A stretch of DNA of 64,000 nt from Apodemia mormo (GCA_036924255.1 JAUPFN010000008.1:40320686-40384685), one strand, 5' to 3'; positions 11,101 to 26,100 are shown, counted from the stretch's first letter. A program made the numbers and translations. The notes: a model not told the origin generated them from the sequence alone.

Positions 11101-14100
11101 GGGATAGCGCTTCTTCTCCTGCAAAGCGCGCAGCTCTTTACTATGCCGCGCACGGTGGGGCGAAGCCGTAAAACCCAAAATTTCTGTAATATCTCGCTCG
11201 TAGTTGCTTCCACCCCGCTATGGTGAAGACGCCGGTGTTCATGTTCTATATAGAGGCGGGTGTATGGGTGACGGCCATCTAGCACGGCCGGTTCTCGTAA
11301 ATCTTCACTAATATCTTCCGCCGCCGCTATTCGTGACTTTATTTTCAAAATGCCTTCTTGATCGATGAACAATGATAACTGCTTCAACCGGCTGTCTCTT
11401 GCTATCGCGCTCCCGCCCGTAATAGCTTCTATTTCGCTAGCAAAACTTTCTTGCTGTGACGATTTTATTAACAATTTCTCGGCGCTAATGATATCAGCGC
11501 CATCTAGCGGCAGGTAATGTCGTTTTTCTTCCGTGCTTCGTGGCTTCTTAATTTTCTCTATTTTCTTCGAGCTTTTCGTATACTTTTTTCCCCAATCTTC
11601 ATCATTGGAGGCACTCGGAGCTGTGCGCTTACGCACACCGGCGACACGTTGCTTGTTTGGTCTGCAGAGCTCAATGAACTGCAGTACGCGTGCTGTTGCA
11701 CGCACCAGTCGAAGCCACGACGAAAATCTTGTCACATCCGGAAGTGCTTCTGTAATACATATAATTTTTCTAATGTTATTTACAATATTTACATTATTTA
11801 CAGCTGCCGACGGTTTTTCTTCGCCTGTTAACTCGCTACTGGTAGCGACATCTTGCGGCCACTTGTCCTCTTCTAAGTATAGGAAGGCCGGACCAACGAA
11901 CCATCTATGTCGGTCTCCAAATTCTTCCGGGATATGGCGAGTAGCATCATCAGCTACATTGTCGCGAGACGGCACCCATCGCCACTCTGCGACCTTCGTA
12001 ATATCTTCAATCTCTGCTACTCGATGGGCAACAAACGGCTTGAATGCTCGCGAGCCTGTGCGTAGCCACGATAAAACTGTGCGGCTGTCTGTCCAGTACA
12101 CCCTGCGGCTTGGCTGATAATCGTACTCCTCCATGACGTGCTGAGCTAGGCGGGCACCTAGTAAAGCTGCTTGAATTTCTAACCTTGGTATGGAGGTAAA
12201 CTTGAGCGGGCTGACTCTTCCTTTGGCTGCTGCTAGGCTGACGCTGACTTCGCCGTCCTCGTTGACTATGCGCCAGTAGACCGCCGCTGCATAGGCAGAC
12301 TCACTGGCATCCGTAAAGATGTGCAGCTGCCGATCTCGCGCTCGCGCCAGGTTAGAGTGTGCGCGAGGTATTTCCAGGTTTTCCATTCTTCTCACATCTT
12401 GAAGCCAGCTTCTCCATGTCTTCTCCAAGTTCGCAGGTAAAGGCTCGTCCCATGGTAGTCCGATTCGCCACGTTTCTTGAAGTAGATGTTTCGCGTGAAT
12501 AGTTACAGGTGTAATTAAACCTAAAGGATCGAAAATAGACATAGCTACCCGTAACGCGTGTCTCTTCGTAGGTGTTTTATTTTCATCGTACACCGCTTTA
12601 ACATTGAAACCCAGCTTATCGTTATGAGGTTTCCATTTTAATCCCAAAACCTTCTCGCTTTCTGTGCTTAGTTCCCAATCGCCGCCCAGAGATGGCGCTA
12701 CTAGTAGCGTTTTAGCTACGGCCGAGTTATTAGTTTTCCATCCGCGCAGCTGGAAATGCGCCTGTTGATGAATGAGGCTAACCTGCGAGGCTATTCTGAT
12801 GGCATCTTCCTCACTATCGAAGCTCTGCAGGTAATCGTCCATGTAATGGTTTCTTACCACGGCTGTAGCGGCGTCAGGATAGAGGTGGGCGTATTCTTGT
12901 GCGTTCTTATTTTTAACGAAGATAGCGGTGCTTGGTGATGACGCAGCTCCAAATACGACGCTGGTCATCCGATACTCACGTGGCGAATCTTTTCTATCGC
13001 TTCCTCGCCATAGGAAACGTAATGCGTCCCGGTCTTCTTGTCGTACACGTATTTGCAGAAACATTTCTTTTATGTCTGCTGTCACGGCGATAGGCAGCTG
13101 TCGAAATCTCATTAGCACTCCGGGTAGGTTTTGCAGAAGGTCTGGACCAGCTAATAACATGTCGTTGAGACTTACTCCATGGACTCGCGCAGCTGCGTCG
13201 TACACTATTCGCGGCTTAGGTTTTGCAGGATTCACTACTGCAAAGTGAGGCAGGTACCAGCTGCTTTGGCTAGGTGACTCGTTGGCAGGTTCGGCGTAAC
13301 CACTATCTAATAAATGTTGTACCTGTTTCTCGTATGCCTCCTTTAGCGCGGGGTCCTTGTCCAGACGTCTCTCTGTATTGTACAATCTTTTCATAGCCAG
13401 GCCGCGGCTATCAGGAAACTCGCGGCTATCTTCTTTCCATAATAGCCCTGCCTCGTAGCGCCCGTCAGGTAAGCGCTTACACGTACTTTCTAAAATCTGC
13501 AGGGCTCGCTGCTCGTTCTGGTTGATGGGCTGGCGCGGAGTGATGCCGACACTGTCCAAATCGAAATAATTTCTTATTACCTTCTCTATATCTTCATCCT
13601 GTTCGGCATAGGCAGCTCTCTGCACTAGGTGGACTCGCTGCTTGTGGCGGTAGTCCACACCATGTAGCACCCAGCCAAGGTGCGTGAGCGATGCTACTGG
13701 TTGTCCACGTCTTCCGCTCTTCACAGCCCTCGTCACGATCAGGTGCCAGTTGTCCTGGCCGATGAGCACGGTTGGCACGGCGCGCTCCATGATGACATCT
13801 TCTTCTATATCTTCCAGATGTCTGCAGTTGTTGACGATGGATCTATTAACAGACTGTGGCGATAGGTTAAGGTTACCTATAGTTCTTCCTATTATTCGAT
13901 GTCGCTGATGGTGATGAAGGCCCTTGATGGTGACTGCGATGCGGCGCGACCTCTCTGCGTTGAGTCGCGTGCCGCCAACTGTTTCTATGCGGAACGGCTC
14001 TACCGGCCCGCGAGCTCCTATCCGTGCAGCCACCTTTTCTTCTATCAGCGTGACTGTGGACCCTTCATCCAATAGTGCGTATGTATTCACGCTGCCTCTG

Positions 14101-17100
14101 GAACCTGTCAGGACAATCGGTACTACTTTAAGGTAGGCGCGTGGCGCGCTTGACTGCGTTGACGTCACCACGGCGTCGCTGTCTTCTACTTCATCTTCAG
14201 GTGTCTTCTTCGTATAACTGTTGCGGCTATTGTGTAGCCGCCGATGGTGCGAACTCTTACACCCGTCGATGCCGCACTGCCGAAACTTGCACTCGTGTTT
14301 TGGCTTTCTTTTTTGTAGACACCTGAAACATAAATTATTACGTTTTGCCATAGCCCACCTATCGTCAACACTAGCTTTCGTAAACTGTTCACATATAGAG
14401 CTAGTATGTGCATCTTGACATATCGCACATTTGTCTCTCTTCATTTGCGGTTCATATTTCTGTGTGTGTGTTCGCTGTGTTTTCTTAAAAACTTGATTTT
14501 CTTTCGTAGGTTCATGTGGCACCAACGCAGCACACATCTCAGCTTCTTTCATTAAAAATTCACTAATCATTTGTAGATCGGGTTTTCTATCTTCCCGTCT
14601 TGCGTACTGGAACCAACTGTGCTGCAACGTATAATTAAACTTCGCTAATAAACTATTCACTGCCACCGTATCGTGTAGATAGCTCTCTCTGTTGAGAGCT
14701 CGAATCGTAGCGACGATATTGTTCACTTTACTGGCGAACACACACGTTTCCCGCGCACTTTCTTTCACTCGCGGCAATGACTTGATTTTTTCTAGTTCTG
14801 CGTTCACTAGTGCGTCGGGCCGACCAAACTGTATTTCCAAATGGTCGACGATCTCACTTGGGTCGGTTTCCCCGTAAAACATGCAAGCGACGGCTTCTTT
14901 GGCGTTTCCACGTAAACATCTTCGAATTCTTGCCCGATTTTCCGTCTTGCTAAAATATTTTTCCGTATCTCGATACGCCGCTTTAAACTGCAACCATTCT
15001 TCACCAGCGCCATCGAAACTTGGTAACTCCATACTATAGCGCGGCGCCCCTCGTGATGCTTCTGCCAGGGCGGACGCGAGCGCGGTGATATCTGCGGCCT
15101 TCAATGCACCAGACTCTTGCTTCGGTGCCGTATTTTCAGTAGGCGTCGAAATCTTCGCCTTCTCTACGACGGACACATCATCTTCCGCCGGACGTACAGC
15201 GCGCGCTGGAATGCCCGCCGACTGCGCGGGCGACGTAGCTTGTGGCGCCTGGGCCACCTCTCGTGGTGCGGGCGACTCATGGCCCGCCGAATCTTCTTGG
15301 TGCGGCGCGTGCGCCGCCTCTTCGTATTGCGGCCTTGGTGCCGCCTCTCGTATGGGGTGTGGCATAAGTGCCACCGAACTGGTGATTGCCAGCGGCTCTG
15401 GTGCCGGCTGGCGATCCGTATGGGTTGGCCGAGCGGAGTCCATCCAATCTTCGACCCTCGTAATGGCAGTTGCTTGCCCTTCTTCGTAAACAGCGCGCGC
15501 GAGTTCCGTCCGTAGGCGCGCCTCTTCTGCCCGTAAGCGCGCTTCCTCTAATTTGGCGCGTAGGTAAACTATACGCGGCGACTCGACTGCGGATGGTACC
15601 GGCTTTTCGCTATTTGCAACGGTGCTCGTTGTGGTCTCGGTCGCCTCGGTGTTCTCTGTTGTAACGCTAGTCTCCGTAGCGGACGTGGTGGTACCGCTCG
15701 TTTCCTCCTCGTGACTAGCGGCCTCTTCCTCTCGGCGACTCGACGTACTTCTTGTTTCGATCGGCATGGTTCAGTGATCCGGCTCGAATGCGACCAGAAA
15801 ATGTGCACTACAGCCGGGGGAGCCAGCGGACTGTATATCTGGTTCTTCTTTCTTCGACGCCCCACCAGCCGTAGTGCTTTTCAGCAAGCCGGATACCGGG
15901 AAATTAATTGAGACCACAACTTCCTTGCAAAGGTGCTTTATTGTAACGAAATAGCAATAAAGCTAGCACCGTTGCAAATATTTGACCTATTCTATGGAGA
16001 GCCAGTACTTGCCCTAGCACTGCCCTACTCTAAAGCCGGTACCTTATGGATATATACTGAAGCCCAGGAACTTGTCTGGGAAACTTATTGAGTCGTAACG
16101 AAACTATTACTTTACTGGAACGGAACTGAACGGAACTAAATGTATGGCCGCGCTCTCCGATATTTATAGTGCGCGGCCAGACGGTCGGCGGAAATCTACA
16201 AAGACAATCGGCGCCGGGTGTGGCGCCACAATGTCTGGATTTGTTAAAATCCTACTTTTTGCAATTTAATCTTAATAATTTTACCTTAGGTAGCTTTTCC
16301 TACCTCTAATCAACTAGTGTGGCCCTCTAGCGAGTGCAACGGTACTACCTTTTTACAAATATATGCAAAACAAAGTATGTAATGCCCTAAGACCTACCGA
16401 AATCTAATTACAATGTGTTATTTCTTATTTACATACAAGGATCTAACACAAATAAACTTATATAATAACAAACAAGAGTGTTATATACATAATTCGTTCT
16501 TACAGGACCTCGGAAACTCTTACAATCACAGAGTTGTACGCCTTTTCAGGTCGTACTATCCTGTAAACTATTTTTATAGTACCGAAAAGTGTCTAAACCT
16601 ATGCCTAAGGCTTATACTTACATTATACATACTATTTACAATCATAAAACATTTGTTTTAACAAAGAATTCTGCACTTTTCGGATTTTCGTAATAGCGAG
16701 TTCCCGCATATAAATACTATCTCGCAAGAGTCGACTCGTAATGTCGTCGACTGCGTGGAACTCGCTTTATTCGTAATATGCCTTAACAGGCAAAGATCAT
16801 ACTACATAAAGCCTTATTATTTCTATACAACAAAGCTGTATGTAGGTCTTAGGGCGAATAAAAGGCGAAAACGAATATTATTTATTACAAACAACTTACG
16901 AACTAAACGAAACATACATTCTATCCTGCCTTACTATCTATATTTACATCAATATTTACAACGAAACATGTCTGTGCTGCACAGGGTTTTTATATATCAA
17001 TGGTTTAAACTTAAAAACATAATACCTACTTATAATTCAGCTAGGAAGTGTTCTTTTAGACGTTTTTTAAACGAATGAAAAACCTAGCAGGCGCGAATTA

Positions 17101-20100
17101 CTGGTTCCTCTTTTTATATGATACATCTACCAGGCCTCCGTCACTTCCTGTAATTACGCTAAGTAAATATCTGACGCATGACGGATATGCAAAATAATAA
17201 CCCGCTGTGATAGGTGTCGTTAAATTAACCAATACAGGTATTGGAAAAATATTAGTTGTTACTTCATTCGTGACAACCCTTATTGCACACATAGAATATC
17301 GAGATAAACTGACTGAAAACATACACAAATGCATTGCGTTAAGGTTTAATTAAGTTTGGACGCGTGATATTAACAACAATATTTTTAAATTAGAACTGTA
17401 TAATGTAGCCTTTCTTCAAGATCAAATGAGGCAGTTTCTGTATGTAGGTAATACTATTTATTATTTATTCTGTGGCTGTGCTGCCGTAGATCATAAAGAC
17501 CTAGAATGTCACTAAGAATAAAAATTTAAACTTTAGAAACAACATTTAATTTGAAAATATTATCCACAATGTTAATCGGTACTTGTCAGTGTAACGTTTC
17601 TTTTGTGTAAGGCAGCCGACCTTGTGCAATTGCATATGATGTCATGGCCATTTAGTTTTTGTAGTGGTGGACGGGAACAACAAGTAGGGCCGCCACGCTT
17701 CCTATGCGTTCCTACTGAGAATAGGACTGTCAAGAAGACATATTGCTCCGCATTTTGCAAAAACTTCAAAGTGATGAGCAAGATGTGCAAAAAATCTAAC
17801 AAAGAAATACTTAAAAAAATATTTTCATTCTAATTGGTATATTTTTTATTTAGATTCCTATCAAATCATGTTACCATGTATTAAAATAAGGTGTAAAATA
17901 ACTAACACGACTTTTATACATACATATATATGAACGGCTAGACTGATATATTTTACTACTTTTTTTATTGATGAATATCATATTTTAATACTTTTTAGCC
18001 TATTCTAGATAAAGACAACCCAAACCCACAAAAATCGCAACAAATTTGGCTTCGTCGTTCTTGACCTATAAGTGGTGTAACTAACACGACTTTTTTATGT
18101 ATATGTGAGTGGTTACGCAAAAAGGGACCTCAAGGGAAAATAATTGATTTCGAGTAAATCACGTTTAAAATGTTGAGTCGAAATGAGAGAGGCGCGGGGT
18201 GTTTTATGTTAGTGTCGTTAGTGAGCGACTTCGTCAGTGAGAAATAGTACGTGTTTGCGATAGCTGTATTATTGGTGACTTATTTATTCGTCTTTTACTT
18301 GTCTTTATGTGCGCGCTAGAAAAAGAAACTAGTGTGCGCTGTGTATAAGGTGTAATATTTTCAAAACTGCCTCGGCTTACATAAAAAATCATTAAAAAAA
18401 AACTACGGCACCTAAAATTATTTTGATTAGAACAAAACAAAGATGAAGGACCATAGAATCAGAATTTATCAAAAAAAAAAAACCGTTTCCAATCCCTTCA
18501 GGTCCCTTTTTGCGTAACCACTCACATATAGATAAACAGCTAGACTGATGTGTTTTTACTATTGTTTATTGATGAAAATAACATTATAAAACGTTTTTTG
18601 TTCTTTAATAAATCAGCAATATTCTTTGAACAAATATTTTTTTACCGACATTACTAATTTCACACTTATGAAGTTGATGATAATACGCGCGATCCTATTC
18701 TCAGTTAGAACGCATAGTACTAAAATGTTCACTCAATTTGCGTGTTTTTTTTAAAATATTTATTGTTAATTAATGTTTCGATTTGGAAAATTATATTTTT
18801 ATTCGGGAGATTGTTGTTTCTACCAGATATATAGTTCGTAAAAATCGTACGATTAACCTAATATACTAATATACCACTACCACCAAAACTAATACAAGGT
18901 GGTAGAATTCTGCAACGTCTCGCAGAGATTTGGTAAGGCAGCTGTACTTATTCCTACTGCAATGTCAGTGCTTGTCAGTGTCGTGTTCCGTAGGGTAAGG
19001 TAGACGGTAAACTTATGCATGCTGCATTACAATCCACCACATTCTCTTTATATATATCATAAGATAGCAAACAAGACAATGGGTCTCCTGATGGAGAGTT
19101 AACTATCGACTATAGACACCAAAGATGTTAATGGTGCGTTGCTATCTCGTGGCGAGGAGGTCTAATGCCACACGCATAAGTTTACCGGCTACCTTACCTT
19201 CCAAACCGGGACACGACAGCGACAAGCTCTGACGCTATTGCGACAGGACTAGGTAAGGCGGTGATACCAGTACCGGAAGAGACAATGCACCACTCTATCA
19301 CCTAGTAGCCATGATGGTAGTGACTCGCATAGCCAATCAGTCGCCTTTTACGGCTATCCTTCAAAGGAGCCCGAGACCAACACGGGGAAAATATACACAG
19401 GTAGCAACGTACCGTTAATGGTACGTTGCTACCTATGTGGTGGATATATCTTTGGCGGTTATAGGCGATGGTACTTATTCCATCAGGGAGAGCCAATTGG
19501 CTTATACTACTTTTGTATGACAAATATACAGTTTCAAATATAAAAAATGAAATTAAATGCAGCCTATACCTAAACAACTGCTCGGCATACTGCTTGCTAT
19601 ATTAATTTTTTTTATTTATGGCTTTTAGTTTCCGAAAAATTCGTGGACAAACATACTTATTCGATGATAAACAACACTTACGAAGTTTAGTACATGTGCT
19701 TGGACTAATGTCAAATTGATAACCTTCGTTTCTTCGTCGGTTCAAAAATATACCTACCTTTTTTGCGTTATTTGTGGTAGAGCCAATTTCAGGATGGTAT
19801 CTCTCAACAAGTTCCATTCGATCGACGTCTATCAACCTCACGGAACAATACTCCGCTTTCGTGAGTTGTTTAGCCTGTTCCATAGCAAGTTTTAGCAATG
19901 TCTCCAATGACGCAACCTAGAATTATAGATTTTTATTTATGTTAGTTGAATAGGCAAACTGGCAGACGTGCCAACTGGCGGTAAGTGGTCGACGTTGCCA
20001 ATGAACATAAACTTGATTACCTGGAACTAGTCCAGGTAACTCATTTATGTGTTGCCTATCCTGAGGCATAAGGTGTTAAGTCTCGGTGCCAGTAATTACA

Positions 20101-23100
20101 CTGCCTCTCTTGCCCTTCTTTTCGAAACACAGCTAAGCTGTTTTACGGGAGAAACATGCAAGATGGTGGTACCTGTGTAGTCAGGAGTGCAACACAGCGC
20201 ATCCCTCTCACCGGTAGGTATATAAATAAGCCTAGTTTCGCCCGCGAATAGTATAATATGAACATATGATCGATATAATCTTTCATAAAAACTTTCATCC
20301 TCCATTTAAGTCCATTAGGGGGTAATTTTTGAAAAAGGGTAACTTATACTTGACCCCTGGTCTTAAACTATTTCCATGTCAAATTTCATCAAAAACGGTT
20401 TAGCGGTTTAGCCGTGAAAGCGTAACAACAGATGGAAAGACAGACCGAATTTTGCGTGATACTCGCAATAGTAATCATTTTTTTAAAATTAAATGTTAAA
20501 ATTTGTCATTTCTGATTGTAAGGGTGGCTTGCACCAAAATGCTTAAAAGCATTTAGTCCCTTAAACATGTTTAGCAAATGTCAAATTACCTTAAATGCTG
20601 TCACTTTAAACGTATTTATTGACTTAAAATGATTTAAGCATTTTGGTGCAAGCCGCCCTAAGTATATTTTTCTCGTGAGCAGTAAATAAATAATTTTTAT
20701 TAGGAATTATTTTGGAAGTTTAGTTAATTTATCAAAAATTTAATGGTTAAAGATTGAGGGCCATACTTGGCTATCTGAATGAGTTTTCTTGTTATATCAT
20801 GAGATAGCTGATAGCATATAAGCAGATGGCTTAATAATTCCAATATTCACTCACTCACAAACCAAAAAGGAGCGTATCAGTCGGGACACATGGCAACGAT
20901 TAGCTTGAATCCGCAACTCTTGAACGGTAATGAGTGAATTCGACTCGATTTGACTAGTTTTATCTTATTTTACTAACTTTCCTTAACTTACTTGCGTAAA
21001 CAACCGTCTGGCCACTCGTAACAAATGCTGACATTTCGTTTTCAACGTACATTCGTACTCAAGGGCAATAGACTTTTTCACAACGGGCCAGCAGAACCTA
21101 TAAAATGTTAATCTTAGCACAGCTATATTTTTAAGCGCTGCAATCAGCCAATTAATATCCCTTCCATGAACTCTATCAATACCTATCAAGTTTTTAACTG
21201 AGTAAAAAGTTATATATTCGCTCCATGAAACGACTTTATAAGAATGGGAACTAGCAACGTCGGAAAAAAGGAGTTTCTAAGAAAGCCATGTACAGTACTG
21301 GGGCCCAATTCACGTAACAAAACGTTGATCGAGTCGAAGCGTTTAGAGTTCTTAGATGTTTTTCACACGTTATGCCGCGTCGTAGCTTGACGCGACTTCG
21401 TATTGTGTTTGTATGTAAGAGCCCTAAGATCTTCGACTCTATTGAGGTTTTGTTACGTGAATTGAAGGGATGCCAATATTACATACTCCGTAATCCGTAT
21501 GTAATATTGGCATCCCTATTTTTTTATTATTGGCCGTAGCGATATTTCTCGGGAACACGTCGAGGAGTGCCGGAACAAGCTCGTGTCTGAAGAACAGAAT
21601 CGACTTACTTATGTATCCGAATGGGATCGTCCAAACCTGGTCACAAGTAACCCTAAGAAGACACAGCTTTGCACGTTCACTGCAAAAAGGACACGGTTTG
21701 ACCTCAATTTGGGGATAATCTCCTAAAAGTCTCAGCCAGTCGACTTATCGAACAACGTTCTGTTCCGCGGTCATTTGAAAGGAAAAGCTAAACTAGCCTC
21801 CCTGAAGCTTGGTGTGCTTAGCAGAGCGAAGCAGTACTTTATGCCAACCCAATTGCCTCCAAATTTATAAAGCCCAAATTTGACCTTACATTGAGTTCCC
21901 TTTGTACTGCTGTTCCCCAGTATCAGCGCCTCTACGGTGAATGCGACCAAGAGGATTGAGTTCGAGTCGTTGACGACCAGGCAAGTTGTAATCAGCTTGA
22001 CTCTTTAACATTACGCAGAGAATATATAGGTTCACCCTGCATCTTTTATCGCATCCAGCGTAAAGAGTGTTCCAACGAATTGTTTAACCCGAACAATGCA
22101 ATTGTTTAACCTGAACAATGAAAATTCTTGCCGCTGAATTCCATCACGGACATCGCGTCAAAATTCAAAGTACCACTCTCATGACCTCGATGTCTTCACC
22201 CGTCAACACCCGTGTGTTTTTCTCGGCAACTATTGCCTCGTATTACTCCGTTGTGGAATCAATTACCAACGGGGGTATTTCCGAACGGATACGACTTGAG
22301 AACCTTAAAAAAAGTTTTTTTAAAAGGCCAGCACCGCAACTGCAAAATCTGTGTATTGCGGATGTTCATGGACAGTGGAATCAAAGAGATTAATGTACGT
22401 TAGTACATAGAGGTCGTTGGGTGGAATTCGTTTGCCCCCTCTTCTATAAAAAACCCAGTTTTTATATGCCTATTTCTCGCTTTAAATATAAAGCGGTAAA
22501 GCTGCTTTGATAAATAAAAGATAAATAAATTAATGTATTACAAAAGGTTAAAAGCTGTTTATCAAATTATATAGCCACAATGAATATACACTATGGTTAG
22601 GTATAGGATATAATCCTAATTAACTTGTAAAAACTAGCATCTTGTTCTCTTGATAGAAAAAGACGACCATCGCCTATAGATGCAAAAGATATTAATGGTA
22701 CATCGCTATGCGTGTGGTGGAATGAAATATCACATATACATGTTCTGTAAACCAAAAAATGACAGAGTCAAGAACTGTCACTATTTCGGCAGAAATCGAT
22801 AAGTACGTGGTACAGTGCAAGGCGTTGCAGAACTTTACCGCGTTTTGGTGAATTATACTCCGAAAGATAAATACTTACAGAAAACACTCGTGGATAGTCA
22901 GAATCACTTGGTCCTCGAATAAATTTGAAGAAAAGACGCATACGATCACAGAGAATGGTTTGTCAAGTATCGGGTACATTAACATTCGTTTCTTTGTGTC
23001 TTGCGAAGGTAGAAACTGAAAAAATTGCGAATCTCTGGTTATAGTATTTTGTTTTGAAAGAATATTTTTGTTTATAATAACCACACTCATTTATATAATG

Positions 23101-26100
23101 CCAATTAGAAATATCGATATTTATAAAAACTGAAAGTCTCTCGTCTCAAATCCATAAAAACTGTTTGCTATATTTTCTTCTTATAGAAAATTGGTCGCCA
23201 AGAATTTATTATTAAATTCTATTACTTTATATTAATTCCCAACATATTTCTTAATCCTTAGGCCGATCTTAATCATAAATTGAAATCAAGTCTAGAAGCT
23301 ATTTTTTCCCGACTGAGCAATAGTTGATAATGTTTAAAAATCACTATCACGAAGTCGCTGGTAACAGCTAGTCGTACAATATGAACCTGTCACTAACACG
23401 GATTGTTAGGTAGACTCATCGACGATTAGCAAGGGTACGAAACCACAACTTATACTATTATTTCTGCGTTACATGTTAATCACTAAATTACGAATAAAAA
23501 TAGTGTGAATTCTGTGAGAGACAGCGATTAATCGACAATTTTATCAATTTATAGGTACGATAAACGATTCAGACCGACCAGCTCCATTGGCCCAGCCCGG
23601 AGAGCATTTTTTAAATTGGATTGTGTAAATAGTGTAAATAGGTACCACATTCACGTTCCGCGGCGACTGAACAGCTCTGACGGCTCCGCACTGCTCATGC
23701 GGCTTTGAACGGACTCCGCGACAGATAACCGGCTTCGTCGGCATTCACGTAGTGATCTTCACGCAAACCCCAGATGGAGGGTGTGGGAAACGGTACCGCG
23801 GCTATGCCCCCAGGTCGGGATATCAAACATGCTGCATGAATATAAAGCGGGCTTTGGGTGTCTTCATGTTAAAGTGTTGGTTTTTCGGAGACACCGGAAA
23901 GTGTTTCCCAATGCTTCACACCACTCTGTGCGATCAGTCCAGCTAGGTGAAACAAGACTGAGAGACCCAGCTAAACGATCCGCGAATAGAGTGGTGGCTT
24001 TATCAGGTTACCCCCGGCTTCGTGTCTGGGGATATGCCTCGAACATGGTCTTCTGTCGGCTAATGGCTTTCCAGGGAGCCAGGTCTTGTATGTGCTCTAA
24101 GTCGGACCTTTCTGCTTTTTAGAATACCACGTCCGACAGTTTTCTGGCAAATTGCTCGATGGTTTCTACATGGAGATCTCTCATAGTGATGGAGTTCTTT
24201 CTGCATGTAGCGTGGAGCGTTAAGTGCTATTCTTAATGCCTTCTTTTATTGGCCTTCTATTTTGTTTCTGGACTTGTTGGACAGGAGCTGATGCCACGCT
24301 TGTGCTGCGTAAGTGAAACGAGGGCATATGTAGGTCTTGTAGATATTCAGCTTCTGTCCAAACGATAGTATGGGTGATAAAACTGGGTAGGTATAGTAAG
24401 TACTGTAGCTGCTCTGGTTCTGTTGACACGTTTTTAATGTATGTGTTCATTCTAAGTTGGTCAATGGTAATACCTAGATATTTGCAGGATTTCTGCTAGG
24501 AGATGTCTTCCCTGGAAAGCTAGAGCAAGGGGGTAAGGCGGGTGAACTTTCCTGATTTCAAGGCTTGCGTCTTTGTTGGCCTTCGCGGAATGTGAAAGGA
24601 GAGTAGCTTTGCAACGAGTCGAGTCAATCAAGTGACATGCGAATGAGATAGAGACGAAAGATAGGAAAACTAAATGATGTTTATAGACAAGCGATTTATC
24701 TCATTCTCTCACAACCTAAATCATTTATTAGACTTTTGCATTACATTTATAAGCTGTCTCTTTTTCTTTTTATAAAATCTGATCCACATTCTCGAAATAT
24801 ATCTATTTTGTTAATCATTTAGTCTTCCATTCTTTTAACATTCCTGAACCAACGGAGCATGCCCTTTCTCATTTTAACACCGATACTGCCTTTTAATCCT
24901 TATACTCTATCTCTCTGACAGCTACTAGTAATAGTTGAGTTGAAATAAGATAGCACAATATGGTACTTACAGGAGACACAATTGATAGAATGTCGTTCGG
25001 GAAATTTGACAATATATCCGTTTGCTCTTGTCCAGATTTAACGACGTCTAACAACTTGTTTGATAACTGTGCATTAATATATTTATTTATAAATAATTAG
25101 TTAACTACGAGTAGTTAGACTCTAACCAAATCACGCGACTGCAATGCGAAAGCGAAACGCCTTCCGTTGGTGTCGCTTTCGCGTTGAGAAATTAAAATAG
25201 GTACATATAATATGCAGTGCATCCGGCTATACTAATATTTCCCAGTACATTTCCATCAGCTGTGATGATCGCCTATGTGATCTACAGGTTCGGTCGGTTT
25301 TGACCACATGAGATCCCGGGTTCGATTCCCGGGTCGGCAATTCAAAAATGTGTTTTTCAGTTTTCTGATAGAAACAACCTTTCACGAGATTAGGAAAGTG
25401 CCCGGTTAGCGATAGCCTTGCCACCTATCACTTTGTGGGACTAAGTATCTTCGGCTAATCGTGGGTGCACTGGTTGAACCTACCACTGCCTACCTATTCC
25501 GGGATACGGACGTAAAAATATTTTTTATTTCCGTTAACTATACTCTACAAAAATATTTGACAATCACTACATAGTATAAAACAAAGTCGCTTTCTCTGTC
25601 TGTCTCTATGTCCCTATATCCCTACGTATGCTTAAATTTTTACGAAATTTTGTCATTAACTTTTTACGAAAAATAATGGCTTATTTTCGAAGCAATTTTA
25701 AGCAATCAGCACTAATCCTTATCCAATTAAATACGGCCGTTCAATCAATATGGCCGTTTACAGCATGTAATTTAAATGAATATTTTCGAAGATATTACAG
25801 GTTTCAAATGCAGGGGCATAGCGGTTGCGGGGTTACCGGCCGGCCAGCGCGGCGCGACGGCGCGCGCGCGGTATGTTCTGAAACCGCTGGGAAACGTGTT
25901 AATTTTCGGATAAATAAATATAAGACTTCAGCTGAAAACCAAAATTTAGTACATTCTTTTTTTAACTAAATATCACCATAGGTATAGAAATCATGTGGAA
26001 GATTAGAAATAATATTAACAAATTATTTGTTTTAGAGATTTTTTAGCTTGTTTTCGGAATTTTATATGATCAAGTAAAGTACATTCTATCATGTAATCTG

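Larger units (their letters stand above)
8953..16983 (-). mobile_element. Complete BEL/Pao LTR retrotransposon in a PDE2A intron
   Basis: An 8031-bp element with two 1182-bp LTRs that begin TG and end CA. They show no difference that I could find by eye, and a 5-bp GGGTT target duplication flanks the whole. Between the LTRs are a primer-binding-site candidate, one 1867-codon gag-pol ORF and a purine-rich tract, all in minus orientation. No env-like ORF is present. Identical LTRs imply a very recent insertion, because both LTRs are copied from one template at integration. The element is in the same transcriptional orientation as the host PDE2A gene, within the intron between exons 19758-19916 and 8744-8898. 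Confidence 0.95.

Noticed and set aside
11533..15515. Medium plus-strand ORFs (e.g. 11533-12117, 15085-15489, 15117-15515)
   Set aside because: Shadows of the GC-rich gag-pol reading frame on the other strand.
17098..17334. 78-aa minus ORF after the BEL/Pao element
   Set aside because: No splice-compatible match to PDE2A and no recognisable domain.
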